Shown here piece after piece: positions 9,092 to 16,579 of a stretch of DNA of 64,000 nt (positions within the stretch are counted from its first letter, which is position 1; every line of letters starts with the position of its first letter). A program made the position numbers and the translations under genes. The notes under the pieces were generated by a model that ran no database searches, was not told the DNA's origin, and worked only from the letters and a program-made list of their open reading frames with translations. The stretch is from Paraburkholderia azotifigens (GTDB taxonomy: Bacteria; Pseudomonadota; Gammaproteobacteria; Burkholderiales; Burkholderiaceae), in the NCBI RefSeq assembly GCF_007995085.1, contig NZ_VOQS01000005.1, forward strand, positions 1,054,001-1,118,000, read 5' to 3'.

Positions 9092-9813
9092 ATGAACACA
9101 CGGAAATCTCTCATGCAACATCGTCAATCCGCCAGCCAGCACGCACACGTACCGAAGGCTCCCCCGAGCCCGTATGTCGAAGTGACCTTCGTCTTCCGCG
9201 ACGTGCTGCAAAAGCCCATCGAAGGGCTGTCTGTACAGGTCAAGGCTGGAACAGGTGCGCAGCCTGCACCCGCCTGGTCAACAGGACCTGCCGCGGATGC
9301 AGACACTCCCGGGATTCCCGGCGCTGCCTCAGCAATAAGAGCGATCATTGGGAGGATCGAGATTACTCAAATATTACAAACCATTTTCCAAAATATCCCG
9401 ACCTCTGTTTTCCGAAACTCGGAGGGTATTCAACAGGAAAACCAAAGAATGGCAACGGTGGGTGGTTGCACCAGGATGCCGATGTTATGTATCAGTATGA
9501 AAGACTGGTTCGGGCGTCACAGTTGGACTTTCCTGCCTCAATTATGGCCTGCTCCTGGGGGGCGTTCCAAGTAATGGGATTCTTTTATTATCGAATGGGA
9601 TATGCCAGTCCTATCGCCTTAGCTAATGCAGTAATGACCGGAGTCGATGCGCAGTTTGACTTATTCGTCGCATACATGACCAAGGTAAGCGCCGGAGCTT
9701 TAGAAGCCTTGCAAAAAAGAAATTGGACAAACTTCGCAAAGCATTATAACGGGTTGGGATATCCCGCCGCATTTCCACAGCAAATGGAACAACACTATAA
9801 TGAGTTCAAATAA
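9092..9813 (+). pseudogene. Broken type VI effector: N-acetylmuramidase (DUF3380-type) with frameshift and internal deletion
   Basis: The frame starting at ATG 9092 (or 9113) encodes an N-terminal segment (VEVTFVFRDVLQKPIEGL) typical of Burkholderia peptidoglycan-targeting effectors, up to roughly 9330. The homologous sequence then continues in the +1-related frame: FPKYPDLCFPKLGGY, MYQYERLVRAS, SWGAFQVMGF and FAKHYNGLGY, which is the C-terminal two thirds of an N-acetylmuramidase domain, ending at 9813. That second frame has no start codon upstream of a TTG at 9466. The expected middle region, including the start of the muramidase domain with its catalytic Glu (the usual ESGG/ESKG motif), is absent. 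So the gene is both shifted and deleted, and presumably dead. Confidence 0.8.
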
Positions 9814-10477
9814 AATTATCAATGTCGTTGTTTTACTTTTGCTTTTGTCTTTTCGCAGCCCGGCCATTTGCGGAGAAGTTTCAATTTACGATGAAACATC
9901 CGTGGTTACCCTCAAAGACGGAGGGGAAATTTATGGTTTTTATTCTGCACACAATGAAAGATTCTTTTGCAATTTTTTCTTCATGTCGGTCGACAAGGTG
10001 CGTGCTAGTCAGAATGGTTTGATACCCATGGAAACCTTTAATCTTGACTACCATAAACGGCAATTCAATTACACGCAACGTGATGCGGATTCCCCTATAA
10101 AAGGTAGCCTGTCTATGAACGGTGACAAGCTAAATATTCGTACAAATGCGCGGCGTCCTGGCTGTGATAGCGCGGCAGGAGGGTTGTTTAGCGAAGGAGG
10201 ACTTCCCTACACTGAAAAAATGAAAGTCCCGGGGCTGGGTATTGCAGTGGCAACCAAAAAGACGGCTGTTTATGACGTGGCTGGACGGAGTGGCAAGCAC
10301 GGCTATTTGATGGCCGGTGATGTCGTTGTAGTGCTTAGGCGGACAAATCGGTATTCATACATCCGATACTTCAATCCAGACATACTTGTTGAGGATGACG
10401 ATAAGAGGAAAATCGTCACCGGCTGGATTCTTAGCGCCGATCTCAGTAATCCTTTTCCACCAGCTGCCAAACATTAA
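9800..10477 (+). CDS. Exported protein, probable immunity protein to the adjacent muramidase effector
   Basis: This 225-residue product has a signal peptide (VVVLLLLLSFRSPAICG, cleavage near 25). Its mature part ends in a compact SH3-like unit of about 70 residues (TKKTAVYDVAGRSG, AGDVVVVLRR, VTGWILSADL). The start overlaps the 3' end of the effector remnant by 14 bp, the usual coupling of effector and immunity genes. A periplasmic protein is what a peptidoglycan hydrolase effector would need for self-protection. The gene is notably richer in A and T than its surroundings, suggesting transfer. The immunity role is inferred from position and export; I do not recognise a named family. Confidence 0.65.
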   Translation: MSSNKIINVVVLLLLLSFRSPAICGEVSIYDETSVVTLKDGGEIYGFYSAHNERFFCNFFFMSVDKVRASQNGLIPMETFNLDYHKRQFNYTQRDADSPIKGSLSMNGDKLNIRTNARRPGCDSAAGGLFSEGGLPYTEKMKVPGLGIAVATKKTAVYDVAGRSGKHGYLMAGDVVVVLRRTNRYSYIRYFNPDILVEDDDKRKIVTGWILSADLSNPFPPAAKH

Positions 10478-10487
10478 GGACAGTCGC

Positions 10488-10739
10488 ATGATTGATTTGA
10501 TCCGGTTGGCCGACACCACCGACCACGGCGGCAGCGTCATCACCGCATCCGAAACGATGCGCTATGACGGCCGCCGTGTCGCACGCAAAGGCGACCTGAT
10601 AACGTGCCCGCTGCATCCTGATATCAACCCCAACGTCATCCTTGAAGGCGATATGAACATCACCGATGCTGGCGTTCCCATTGCCCGACATGGGTATGCG
10701 GCCACTTGCGGTTGCCATCTTGTTTCGAGCATCATCTAG
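10488..10739 (+). CDS. PAAR-domain type VI spike tip protein
   Basis: This 83-residue single-domain PAAR protein sharpens the VgrG spike. Visible features are the opening RLADTTDHGGSV, a CPLH motif near residue 40, and the closing HGYAATCGCHLVSS with conserved His and Cys for metal binding. I chose ATG 10488, 10 bp after the immunity stop, with AAGGA in front. An in-frame start at 10386 would add 34 unrelated residues inside the upstream gene. It has no C-terminal toxin extension, so the effector would be a separate protein, as the layout suggests. Confidence 0.88.
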   Translation: MIDLIRLADTTDHGGSVITASETMRYDGRRVARKGDLITCPLHPDINPNVILEGDMNITDAGVPIARHGYAATCGCHLVSSII

Positions 10740-10826
10740 ATTCGTTTTGCCGCGCTGTGTTTGCGCGCCATCGTCGCGTTCATACCTCAACCGCCATCAC
10801 CACGCCGCGCTGCACGCACAACCTCC

Positions 10827-11831
10827 TCACGTCGACTGCCGCCTCACCAGTTTCGGCAACGGCGCAATCACCGCAGGCGGCGGCCCTTCCCCATGCGGCT
10901 CGTGAATCAGCCGTATCAGCAATTCGATCGACGCCTGCGCAATCGCTTCCGTATTGATCGCCACGGTGGTCAACGAAGGACGCACCTGGTGCGCCAGCTG
11001 AATATCCGTAATGCCGATCACGGATACGTCGTCAGGCACTTTGCGCCCTAACGTAGCAAGCGCCTGCAACGCGCCAATCGCCAGCAGATCGTTGGTCGCG
11101 AACAGCGCGCCAAGGTGCGGCTCGCGCTCCATCAATTCCATGCACGCGGCAAAGCCCGCGTCGATCGTATCGGGAATCTGCAGCACGGCGGCATCGTCCG
11201 GTTCGAGTCCCGCTTCGCGCATCACTTCCCGAAAGCCCGTTGCGCGCGCATCCTGCAAGCCGCCGCATCCATCGCCGACCAGCATGCCGATGTCGCGATG
11301 CCCCAGTTCGAGCAGATGCCGCGCCGCAAGCTCGCCCGCATGCGCGAAATCGACGGCCACGCATGGCAGCGCGGGCAGGTTCTCGGGATGCTCCCACAAG
11401 CTCAGCACGATCGGCGCGCCCACCGCCGCGGACGCGCACAACTCATTGATCGCGATATCCGTGTTGAGCACCAGTACGCCTTCCGCCAGCGTGCCCGCAA
11501 TCTGCGTCAGATACGCGCGACCGATCTCCGCGTCATCGTCCGTGTTGCACACCATCAGGAAATAGCCGGCGCGCCGCGCCGCGCGCTCCGCCGCAAGCAC
11601 GAACTCCGGATAGAACGGATTCGCAATGCTCGACAGCATCAGCGCCAACGTCGGCGAGCGCCCTTCCGCCAACGCGCGTGCGTTCAGATTCGGCCGGTAG
11701 CCGAGTTCGCGGATCGCACGCATCACGCGCTCGGCCGTTTCCGGGCGCACCTTGTCCGGATTGCGCAAGACGTTCGATACCGTGGCCGCCGTGACCTGCG
11801 CACGCCGCGCCACGTCGCTTAATGTCGCCAT
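10827..11831 (-). CDS. LacI-family transcriptional regulator of the beta-galactoside operon
   Basis: This 334-residue protein opens with a classic LacI headpiece (ATLSDVARRAQVTAATVSNVLR), a hinge helix near residues 45-58 (NLNARALAEG) and a periplasmic-binding-like core (NPFYPEF, a FATNDLLAIGAL segment, DVSVIGITD). It is divergent from the ABC transporter and beta-galactosidase operon. The gap between them holds two mirror-image 16-bp palindromes that it most likely binds. By analogy the inducer would be a galactoside or its product. Confidence 0.92.
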   Translation of the reverse strand: MATLSDVARRAQVTAATVSNVLRNPDKVRPETAERVMRAIRELGYRPNLNARALAEGRSPTLALMLSSIANPFYPEFVLAAERAARRAGYFLMVCNTDDDAEIGRAYLTQIAGTLAEGVLVLNTDIAINELCASAAVGAPIVLSLWEHPENLPALPCVAVDFAHAGELAARHLLELGHRDIGMLVGDGCGGLQDARATGFREVMREAGLEPDDAAVLQIPDTIDAGFAACMELMEREPHLGALFATNDLLAIGALQALATLGRKVPDDVSVIGITDIQLAHQVRPSLTTVAINTEAIAQASIELLIRLIHEPHGEGPPPAVIAPLPKLVRRQST

Positions 11832-11892
11832 GCTTCGTGCACTGCCCGAAAGAAAAGGAAAGATCCCACATTGAGAGACTGCGAATCAGATG

Positions 11893-11921
11893 TTGCACAC
11901 TTCGCGTAGGCTTTGATAACT
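11893..11921 (+). promoter_or_regulatory. Candidate sigma-70 promoter of the galactoside operon
   Basis: TTGCAC at 11893-11898 and ATAACT at 11916-11921 have 17-bp spacing. It lies upstream of both operator palindromes, so repression would act downstream of the start as a roadblock or loop. This is the best match I could see by eye; the true promoter may lie between the operators. Confidence 0.35.
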
Positions 11922-11974
11922 TTGCCCGAAAGCACAATGGAGACGAACATGAACGCGCCTTCGAGCACACCCGA

Positions 11975-11990
11975 ATTTAAACGCTTAAAT
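11975..11990. promoter_or_regulatory. LacI-type operator 1
   Basis: ATTTAAACGCTTAAAT is a quasi-palindrome with a central CG, as usual for LacI-family sites. It is the exact reverse complement of operator 2 at 12031. Confidence 0.75.
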
Positions 11991-12030
11991 CTACGCCGCG
12001 CAAGCTTCTGTGCGATTTTTTTCGATGCAA

Positions 12031-12046
12031 ATTTAAGCGTTTAAAT
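12031..12046. promoter_or_regulatory. LacI-type operator 2
   Basis: ATTTAAGCGTTTAAAT lies 15 bp before the ATPase start codon. It is the exact reverse complement of operator 1, with 56 bp between the two left ends. The pairing suggests a regulator tetramer or two dimers bridging the promoter. Confidence 0.78.
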
Positions 12047-12060
12047 CCAGGGAAAACACC

Positions 12061-13212
12061 ATGTCCGCGATCTCCCTGAGAAACATCCAGAAGACGTTCG
12101 GCGCGAACGCGCCCGTCATTCGCAACCTCGACCTCGAAATCGGCGCACACGAGTTCTGTGTGTTCCTCGGTCCGTCCGGCTGCGGCAAGTCCACGTTGTT
12201 GCGCATCGTCGCCGGACTCGAAGATCAGACCGACGGCGACGTGACGATCGGCGGCCAGTCGATGAACGGCGTCCCTGCCGCCGAGCGCGGTGTCGCGATG
12301 GTGTTCCAGAGCTACGCGCTGTTCCCGCATATGTCTGTCTTCGAAAACATGGCGTTCGGCCTGAAGCTCGCGAAGACGCCGAAAGCCGAGATCGACCGCA
12401 AGGTGCGTGAAGCGGCGCGCGTGCTGCAACTGGATGCGCTGCTCGAACGCAAGCCGCGCGAACTGTCGGGCGGCCAGCGTCAACGTGTCGCGATTGGCCG
12501 GGCGATCGTGCGCGAGCCGGGCGTGTTCCTGTTCGACGAGCCGTTATCCAATCTCGACGCAGCCTTGCGCGGCCAGACGCGCATCGAAATCGCGCGGCTG
12601 CATCAGCGCTTTGCGCAGGCAAGCGTCGTCTATGTGACGCACGATCAGATCGAAGCGATGACGCTCGCCGACAAGATCGTGCTGCTGCACGCAGGCGCGG
12701 ACACGCAGCGCTTCGGCAGCATCGCGCAGGTTGGCGCGCCGCTCGAGCTTTATCATCGGCCGCGCTCGAAGTTCGTCGCGGGCTTCATCGGTTCGCCGCG
12801 CATGAATTTCATCGACGGTGAAGTCGACGCTATTGCGCATGACGGCGTGCATGTGAAGCTCAAGAAAAGCGAATCGATGCTGCACGTGCATGTCGATGGT
12901 GCGCGCCTGACACGCGGCCAGCCCGTCACGCTGGGCATTCGTCCCGAGCACATCCGGCTCGACGGCGATGCGCAAACGCTCGCGGTGAAGTCGCTGATCA
13001 CGGAACAACTGGGCGAGCACAGCTACGTGCATGTCGAATGCGCAGACGGCACGCTGATCGCGAAGGCACCCGGCGATATCGCGATCCGCAACGGCGAGCC
13101 GCTCGCATTGCGTCTGCCCGCCGACGCGTGCCATCTGTTCGACGAAGAAGGCACGGCGCTGGAGCGCACGGTCGCAACAGAAACACAAGCCGTCGCGCTG
13201 CAAACAGCTTGA
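12061..13212 (+). CDS. Sugar ABC transporter ATP-binding protein (MalK/UgpC type)
   Basis: This 383-residue ATPase energises import of an oligosaccharide. Walker A GPSGCGKST is at 37-45, the signature LSGGQ at 135-139 with QRQR following, and Walker B FLFDEP at 157-162. A C-terminal TOBE/OB regulatory part runs from about 235 (GFIGSPRMNFIDG, LGIRPEHI), as in MalK-like proteins. It is the first gene of the operon, 15 bp after operator 2. Having the ATPase first, before the binding protein, is less common than the reverse order but is seen in Burkholderia. Confidence 0.92.
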   Translation: MSAISLRNIQKTFGANAPVIRNLDLEIGAHEFCVFLGPSGCGKSTLLRIVAGLEDQTDGDVTIGGQSMNGVPAAERGVAMVFQSYALFPHMSVFENMAFGLKLAKTPKAEIDRKVREAARVLQLDALLERKPRELSGGQRQRVAIGRAIVREPGVFLFDEPLSNLDAALRGQTRIEIARLHQRFAQASVVYVTHDQIEAMTLADKIVLLHAGADTQRFGSIAQVGAPLELYHRPRSKFVAGFIGSPRMNFIDGEVDAIAHDGVHVKLKKSESMLHVHVDGARLTRGQPVTLGIRPEHIRLDGDAQTLAVKSLITEQLGEHSYVHVECADGTLIAKAPGDIAIRNGEPLALRLPADACHLFDEEGTALERTVATETQAVALQTA

Positions 13213-13354
13213 CGGGCACCCGGCCCAACGACGCGAGCCTTGCCTGCCGGGCTCGCGGTTCTCAGCAGCCGGCCACAGAGCCGGCGCGGTGGGCACGAAG
13301 ACCGCCGTCCGCATCGAGCGGGCGGCCAACAACGCAGTTCAAGGAGACACCACG

Positions 13355-14638
13355 ATGATCAACAAGCACCTGAGCCGCATTGCCGGGCTCGCCTCTTTCA
13401 ACCCGCGCGCCGTGACGGCTGCCGTCGCGGTATCGGCGGCGCTGCTGTCAGGCCTCGTCTCGAATGCCGACGCCGGTCAGCTGAACGTCAACGTGTCGGC
13501 GCGCGGCAACCAGCGCTCGACCTGGCAGGACGCATTCGACAAGTTCAAGAAGGCCAATCCCGACGTCGACCTGAAGATCACCTACATCACGGAAGAAGCG
13601 TACAAGGTGCAGATGGGCGGCTGGCTCGCCACCGATCCGCCTGATGTCGTATCGTGGCACGACGGCGAACGCATGGCCTATTACGCGAAGCGCGGCCTGC
13701 TCGAAGATCTATCCGGCGACTGGGCGAAGAACGGCTGGAGCCAGCAATATGCTTCGGTGAAGGAAGCCTCGACGTATAACGGCAAGCAGTATGCGGCGCC
13801 ACTTGGTTACGATGCGTACGGCTTCTTCTATCGCAAGGATCTGTTCGAAAAGGCGGGGATCAAGAGCGAGCCGAAGACGTGGGAAGAATTCCTCGATGCT
13901 TGCAAGAAGCTCAAGGCAAGCGGCGTCGCGCCCATCGCCGTCGCCGCGCGCGACAGCTGGACGCTTGCCGCATGGTTCGATTATCTCGATCTGCGCATCA
14001 ACGGCAATGCGTTCCACCAGAAGCTGATGGCAGGCGAAGTGCCGTACACCGATCCGCGCGTTAAGAAGGTCTACACGACGTGGAAGACGCTGATGGACGA
14101 TCACTATTACATCGACAACGCGCTCTCCTACGATCTCGATTCGATCGGCCCGTTCCTCGCCAACGGCAAGGCCGCGATGATGCTGATGGGCACGTTCTTC
14201 TCGGCGGGCATTACGTCGAGCGTCAAGGACCAGATCGGCTTCATGCGCTTCCCGGTCATCGATCCGAAGGTGCCGACGGCGGAAGACGGTCCCGTCAACG
14301 TGCTGCTCGTTCCTGCGAAGGCAAAGAACAAGACCGACGCGCGCCGTCTGCTCGCCTTCATGGAAACGCCTGAAATCAACGCGGATCTCGCGCGCGGCTG
14401 GGGTCAGCTGCCGTCGAACAGCAAGGCGACCGAGCCTGAAGATCCCATCTCCAAGGTCGGTTTCCAGACGCTCGCCAGCACGACGGGCGGCATCGCGCAG
14501 TTCTACGATCGCGACATGACGAAGGAAATGGCCGACGAAGGCATGAAGGCGATGCAGCAGTTCTATAACGATCCGTCGCAGATCGATGCGCTGCTCGCCC
14601 GTCTCGAAGCAACCCGCAAGCGCATTTACCACAAGTGA
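13355..14638 (+). CDS. Sugar ABC transporter periplasmic substrate-binding protein
   Basis: This 427-residue protein belongs to the extracellular solute-binding family 1 (MalE-like). The start at ATG 13355 follows AAGGAGA and gives an N-terminal signal region with cleavage near residue 41 (SNADA-G). The mature part shows the family's early repeat of an extended strand then an amphipathic helix (FDKFKKANPDVDLKITY), a PLGYDAYGFFYRKDLF segment and the GKAAMMLMGTF motif. It captures the oligosaccharide for the two downstream permeases. A beta-galactoside ligand is inferred from the two galactosidases in the operon. Confidence 0.92.
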   Translation: MINKHLSRIAGLASFNPRAVTAAVAVSAALLSGLVSNADAGQLNVNVSARGNQRSTWQDAFDKFKKANPDVDLKITYITEEAYKVQMGGWLATDPPDVVSWHDGERMAYYAKRGLLEDLSGDWAKNGWSQQYASVKEASTYNGKQYAAPLGYDAYGFFYRKDLFEKAGIKSEPKTWEEFLDACKKLKASGVAPIAVAARDSWTLAAWFDYLDLRINGNAFHQKLMAGEVPYTDPRVKKVYTTWKTLMDDHYYIDNALSYDLDSIGPFLANGKAAMMLMGTFFSAGITSSVKDQIGFMRFPVIDPKVPTAEDGPVNVLLVPAKAKNKTDARRLLAFMETPEINADLARGWGQLPSNSKATEPEDPISKVGFQTLASTTGGIAQFYDRDMTKEMADEGMKAMQQFYNDPSQIDALLARLEATRKRIYHK

Positions 14639-14757
14639 TGTCCTGAAGGGCGGCCGCGCTGTCGGCAGCCGCCCGCCGGGCGCGTCTCATGCGATGCGCC
14701 CACGAATCACCTGCCGCTCGCCGCATCTGGCGAGCGGTATCGAACGAGGTCTTCGTC

Positions 14758-15660
14758 ATGTCCACGTCTATTGCCCGCCTGCCTTCGGCGCGCAGCCGCC
14801 GCACGTCCGCATCCGGGCGCGCACGCAATCGCGCGGCGTTCTTCTTTCTGCTGCCGGGCTGCGCACTGTTCGCGCTGTGCGTGATCTATCCGATCTTCAG
14901 CAGCATCGCGCTCAGCTTCTACAACTGGGATGGGATGACGGCGAAGACTTTCATCGGACTCGCCAATTACGTCGAGCTGTTTCAGGCCGATACGTTCTAT
15001 GTCGCGTTGAAGAACAACCTCATCTGGCTTGTGTTCTTCCTGCTCGCGCCGCCGCTGGGCCTGCTGTTCGCGCTGTATCTGAACCAGCAGGTGAAGGGCA
15101 TGCGCGTCGTGAAGTCGCTGTTCTTCGCACCGTTCGTGTTGTCGGGCGTCGTCGTCGGTCTCGTGTTCAGCTGGTTCTACGACCCGACGTTCGGCCTGCT
15201 CAAAGTGATTGTCGGCCACGGCATTCCCGTGCTCGGCGACGCGCATACCGTGACCTTCGGCATCGTGTTCGCCGCGCTCTGGCCGCAAACGCCCTACTGC
15301 ATGGTGCTGTATCTCACGGGCCTCACGTCGATCAACCCTGAAGTGGTCGAGGCCGCACGCATGGAAGGCGCGAAAGGCTGGCGTCTGCTGTGGCACGTGA
15401 TCCTGCCGCAACTGCGCCCCGCTACGTTCATGGCCGTCGTGCTGACCGTGATCGGCGCGCTGCGCAGCTTCGATCTGATCGCCGTCATGAGCGGCGGCGG
15501 TCCCTTCGACAGCTCGACCGTGCTCGCCTATTACATGTACGACCAGGCCATCAAGTACTACCGCGAAGGCTACTCGGCCGCAATTGCCGTCGTGCTGTTC
15601 GCGATCATGCTCGTCTACATCGTGTTCCATCTGCGCCGGATGCTGCGCGAAGAACGCTGA
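14758..15660 (+). CDS. Sugar ABC transporter permease 1 (MalF type)
   Basis: This 300-residue inner membrane protein has six transmembrane segments. The binding-protein-dependent permease (EAA) loop is visible as EVVEAARMEGAKGWRLLWHV around residue 200, with the conserved Gly. The chosen ATG at 14758 (MSTSIARLP) leaves a short basic N-terminus before TM1; an in-frame ATG at 14689 would add 23 residues with no better ribosome site. It pairs with the permease at 15690. Confidence 0.9.
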   Translation: MSTSIARLPSARSRRTSASGRARNRAAFFFLLPGCALFALCVIYPIFSSIALSFYNWDGMTAKTFIGLANYVELFQADTFYVALKNNLIWLVFFLLAPPLGLLFALYLNQQVKGMRVVKSLFFAPFVLSGVVVGLVFSWFYDPTFGLLKVIVGHGIPVLGDAHTVTFGIVFAALWPQTPYCMVLYLTGLTSINPEVVEAARMEGAKGWRLLWHVILPQLRPATFMAVVLTVIGALRSFDLIAVMSGGGPFDSSTVLAYYMYDQAIKYYREGYSAAIAVVLFAIMLVYIVFHLRRMLREER

Positions 15661-15689
15661 ATCACGCATCCTGCTCAAGGAGAACTGAC

Positions 15690-16541
15690 ATGTATCCGCT
15701 TCCCGTCGAACGCTGGAAACCCTGGAATCGCGCGATCTACAAGGCGTCGCTGCCGCTCGCGCTGTTCGTGTGGCTGCTGCCGATGCTCGCCGTGCTCATC
15801 ACGTCGATCCGCTCTTCCGATGAACTGTCGCAAGGCGACTACTGGACCTGGCCGAAGCATTTCGCGCTTCTCGACAATTACGGCACGGCGCTCGCGCAAA
15901 CGCCGATGCTGCATTACTTCGCCAATAGCGTGCTGATCACCGTGCCGTCCGTGCTCGGCGCAATTTTGTTGGCGTCGATGGCGGGCTTCGCGCTCGCGAC
16001 GTATCGCTTTCGCGGCAACATCGTCGTGCTGTTCATGTTCGTCGCGGGCAACTTCGTGCCCGTGCAGATCCTGATGATTCCCGTGCGCGACATGGCGCTG
16101 AAGGTCGGCCTGTTCAACACGGTGTGGGCGCTGATCATTTTTCACATCGCGTTTCAGACAGGATTCTGCACGCTGTTTCTGCGCAACTTCATCAAGCAGT
16201 TGCCGTTCGAGCTGATCGAAGCGGCGCGCGTCGAAGGCGCGAGCGAATGGACCATCTATGCACGCATCGTGCTGCCGCTGATCCGTCCTGCCCTCGCCGC
16301 GCTCGGCATTCTCGTCTTCACATTCGTCTGGAACGACTACTTCTGGGCGCTGTGCCTCACGCAGGGCGACGACGCCGCGCCCATCACGGTCGGCGTCGCG
16401 GCGCTCAAAGGGCAATGGACGACCGCATGGAATCTCGTTGCAGCGGGTTCGGTGCTGGCCGCACTGCCCTCCGTGCTGATGTTCTTCGCGATGCAAAAAC
16501 ATTTCGTGGCCGGCCTCACGTTCGGCGCAAGCAAAGGCTGA
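15690..16541 (+). CDS. Sugar ABC transporter permease 2 (MalG type)
   Basis: This 283-residue permease of six segments starts at the ATG after AAGGAGAACTGAC. It has the MalG-type EAA loop (ELIEAARVEGASEWTIYARI) and the typical C-terminal FVAGLTFGASKG. With the previous gene it forms the membrane channel of the importer. Intergenic gaps of about 30-40 bp on both sides fit one transcript with the binding protein and GH42 genes. Confidence 0.92.
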   Translation: MYPLPVERWKPWNRAIYKASLPLALFVWLLPMLAVLITSIRSSDELSQGDYWTWPKHFALLDNYGTALAQTPMLHYFANSVLITVPSVLGAILLASMAGFALATYRFRGNIVVLFMFVAGNFVPVQILMIPVRDMALKVGLFNTVWALIIFHIAFQTGFCTLFLRNFIKQLPFELIEAARVEGASEWTIYARIVLPLIRPALAALGILVFTFVWNDYFWALCLTQGDDAAPITVGVAALKGQWTTAWNLVAAGSVLAALPSVLMFFAMQKHFVAGLTFGASKG

Positions 16542-16579
16542 CGCCGACAGCCCACTACTGATCTCTGGAGAAATCGACA

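Noticed and set aside
9466..9813. Separate muramidase gene starting at TTG 9466
   Set aside because: The homologous sequence begins upstream of this TTG and its N-terminal part is in another frame, so it is better read as one broken gene.
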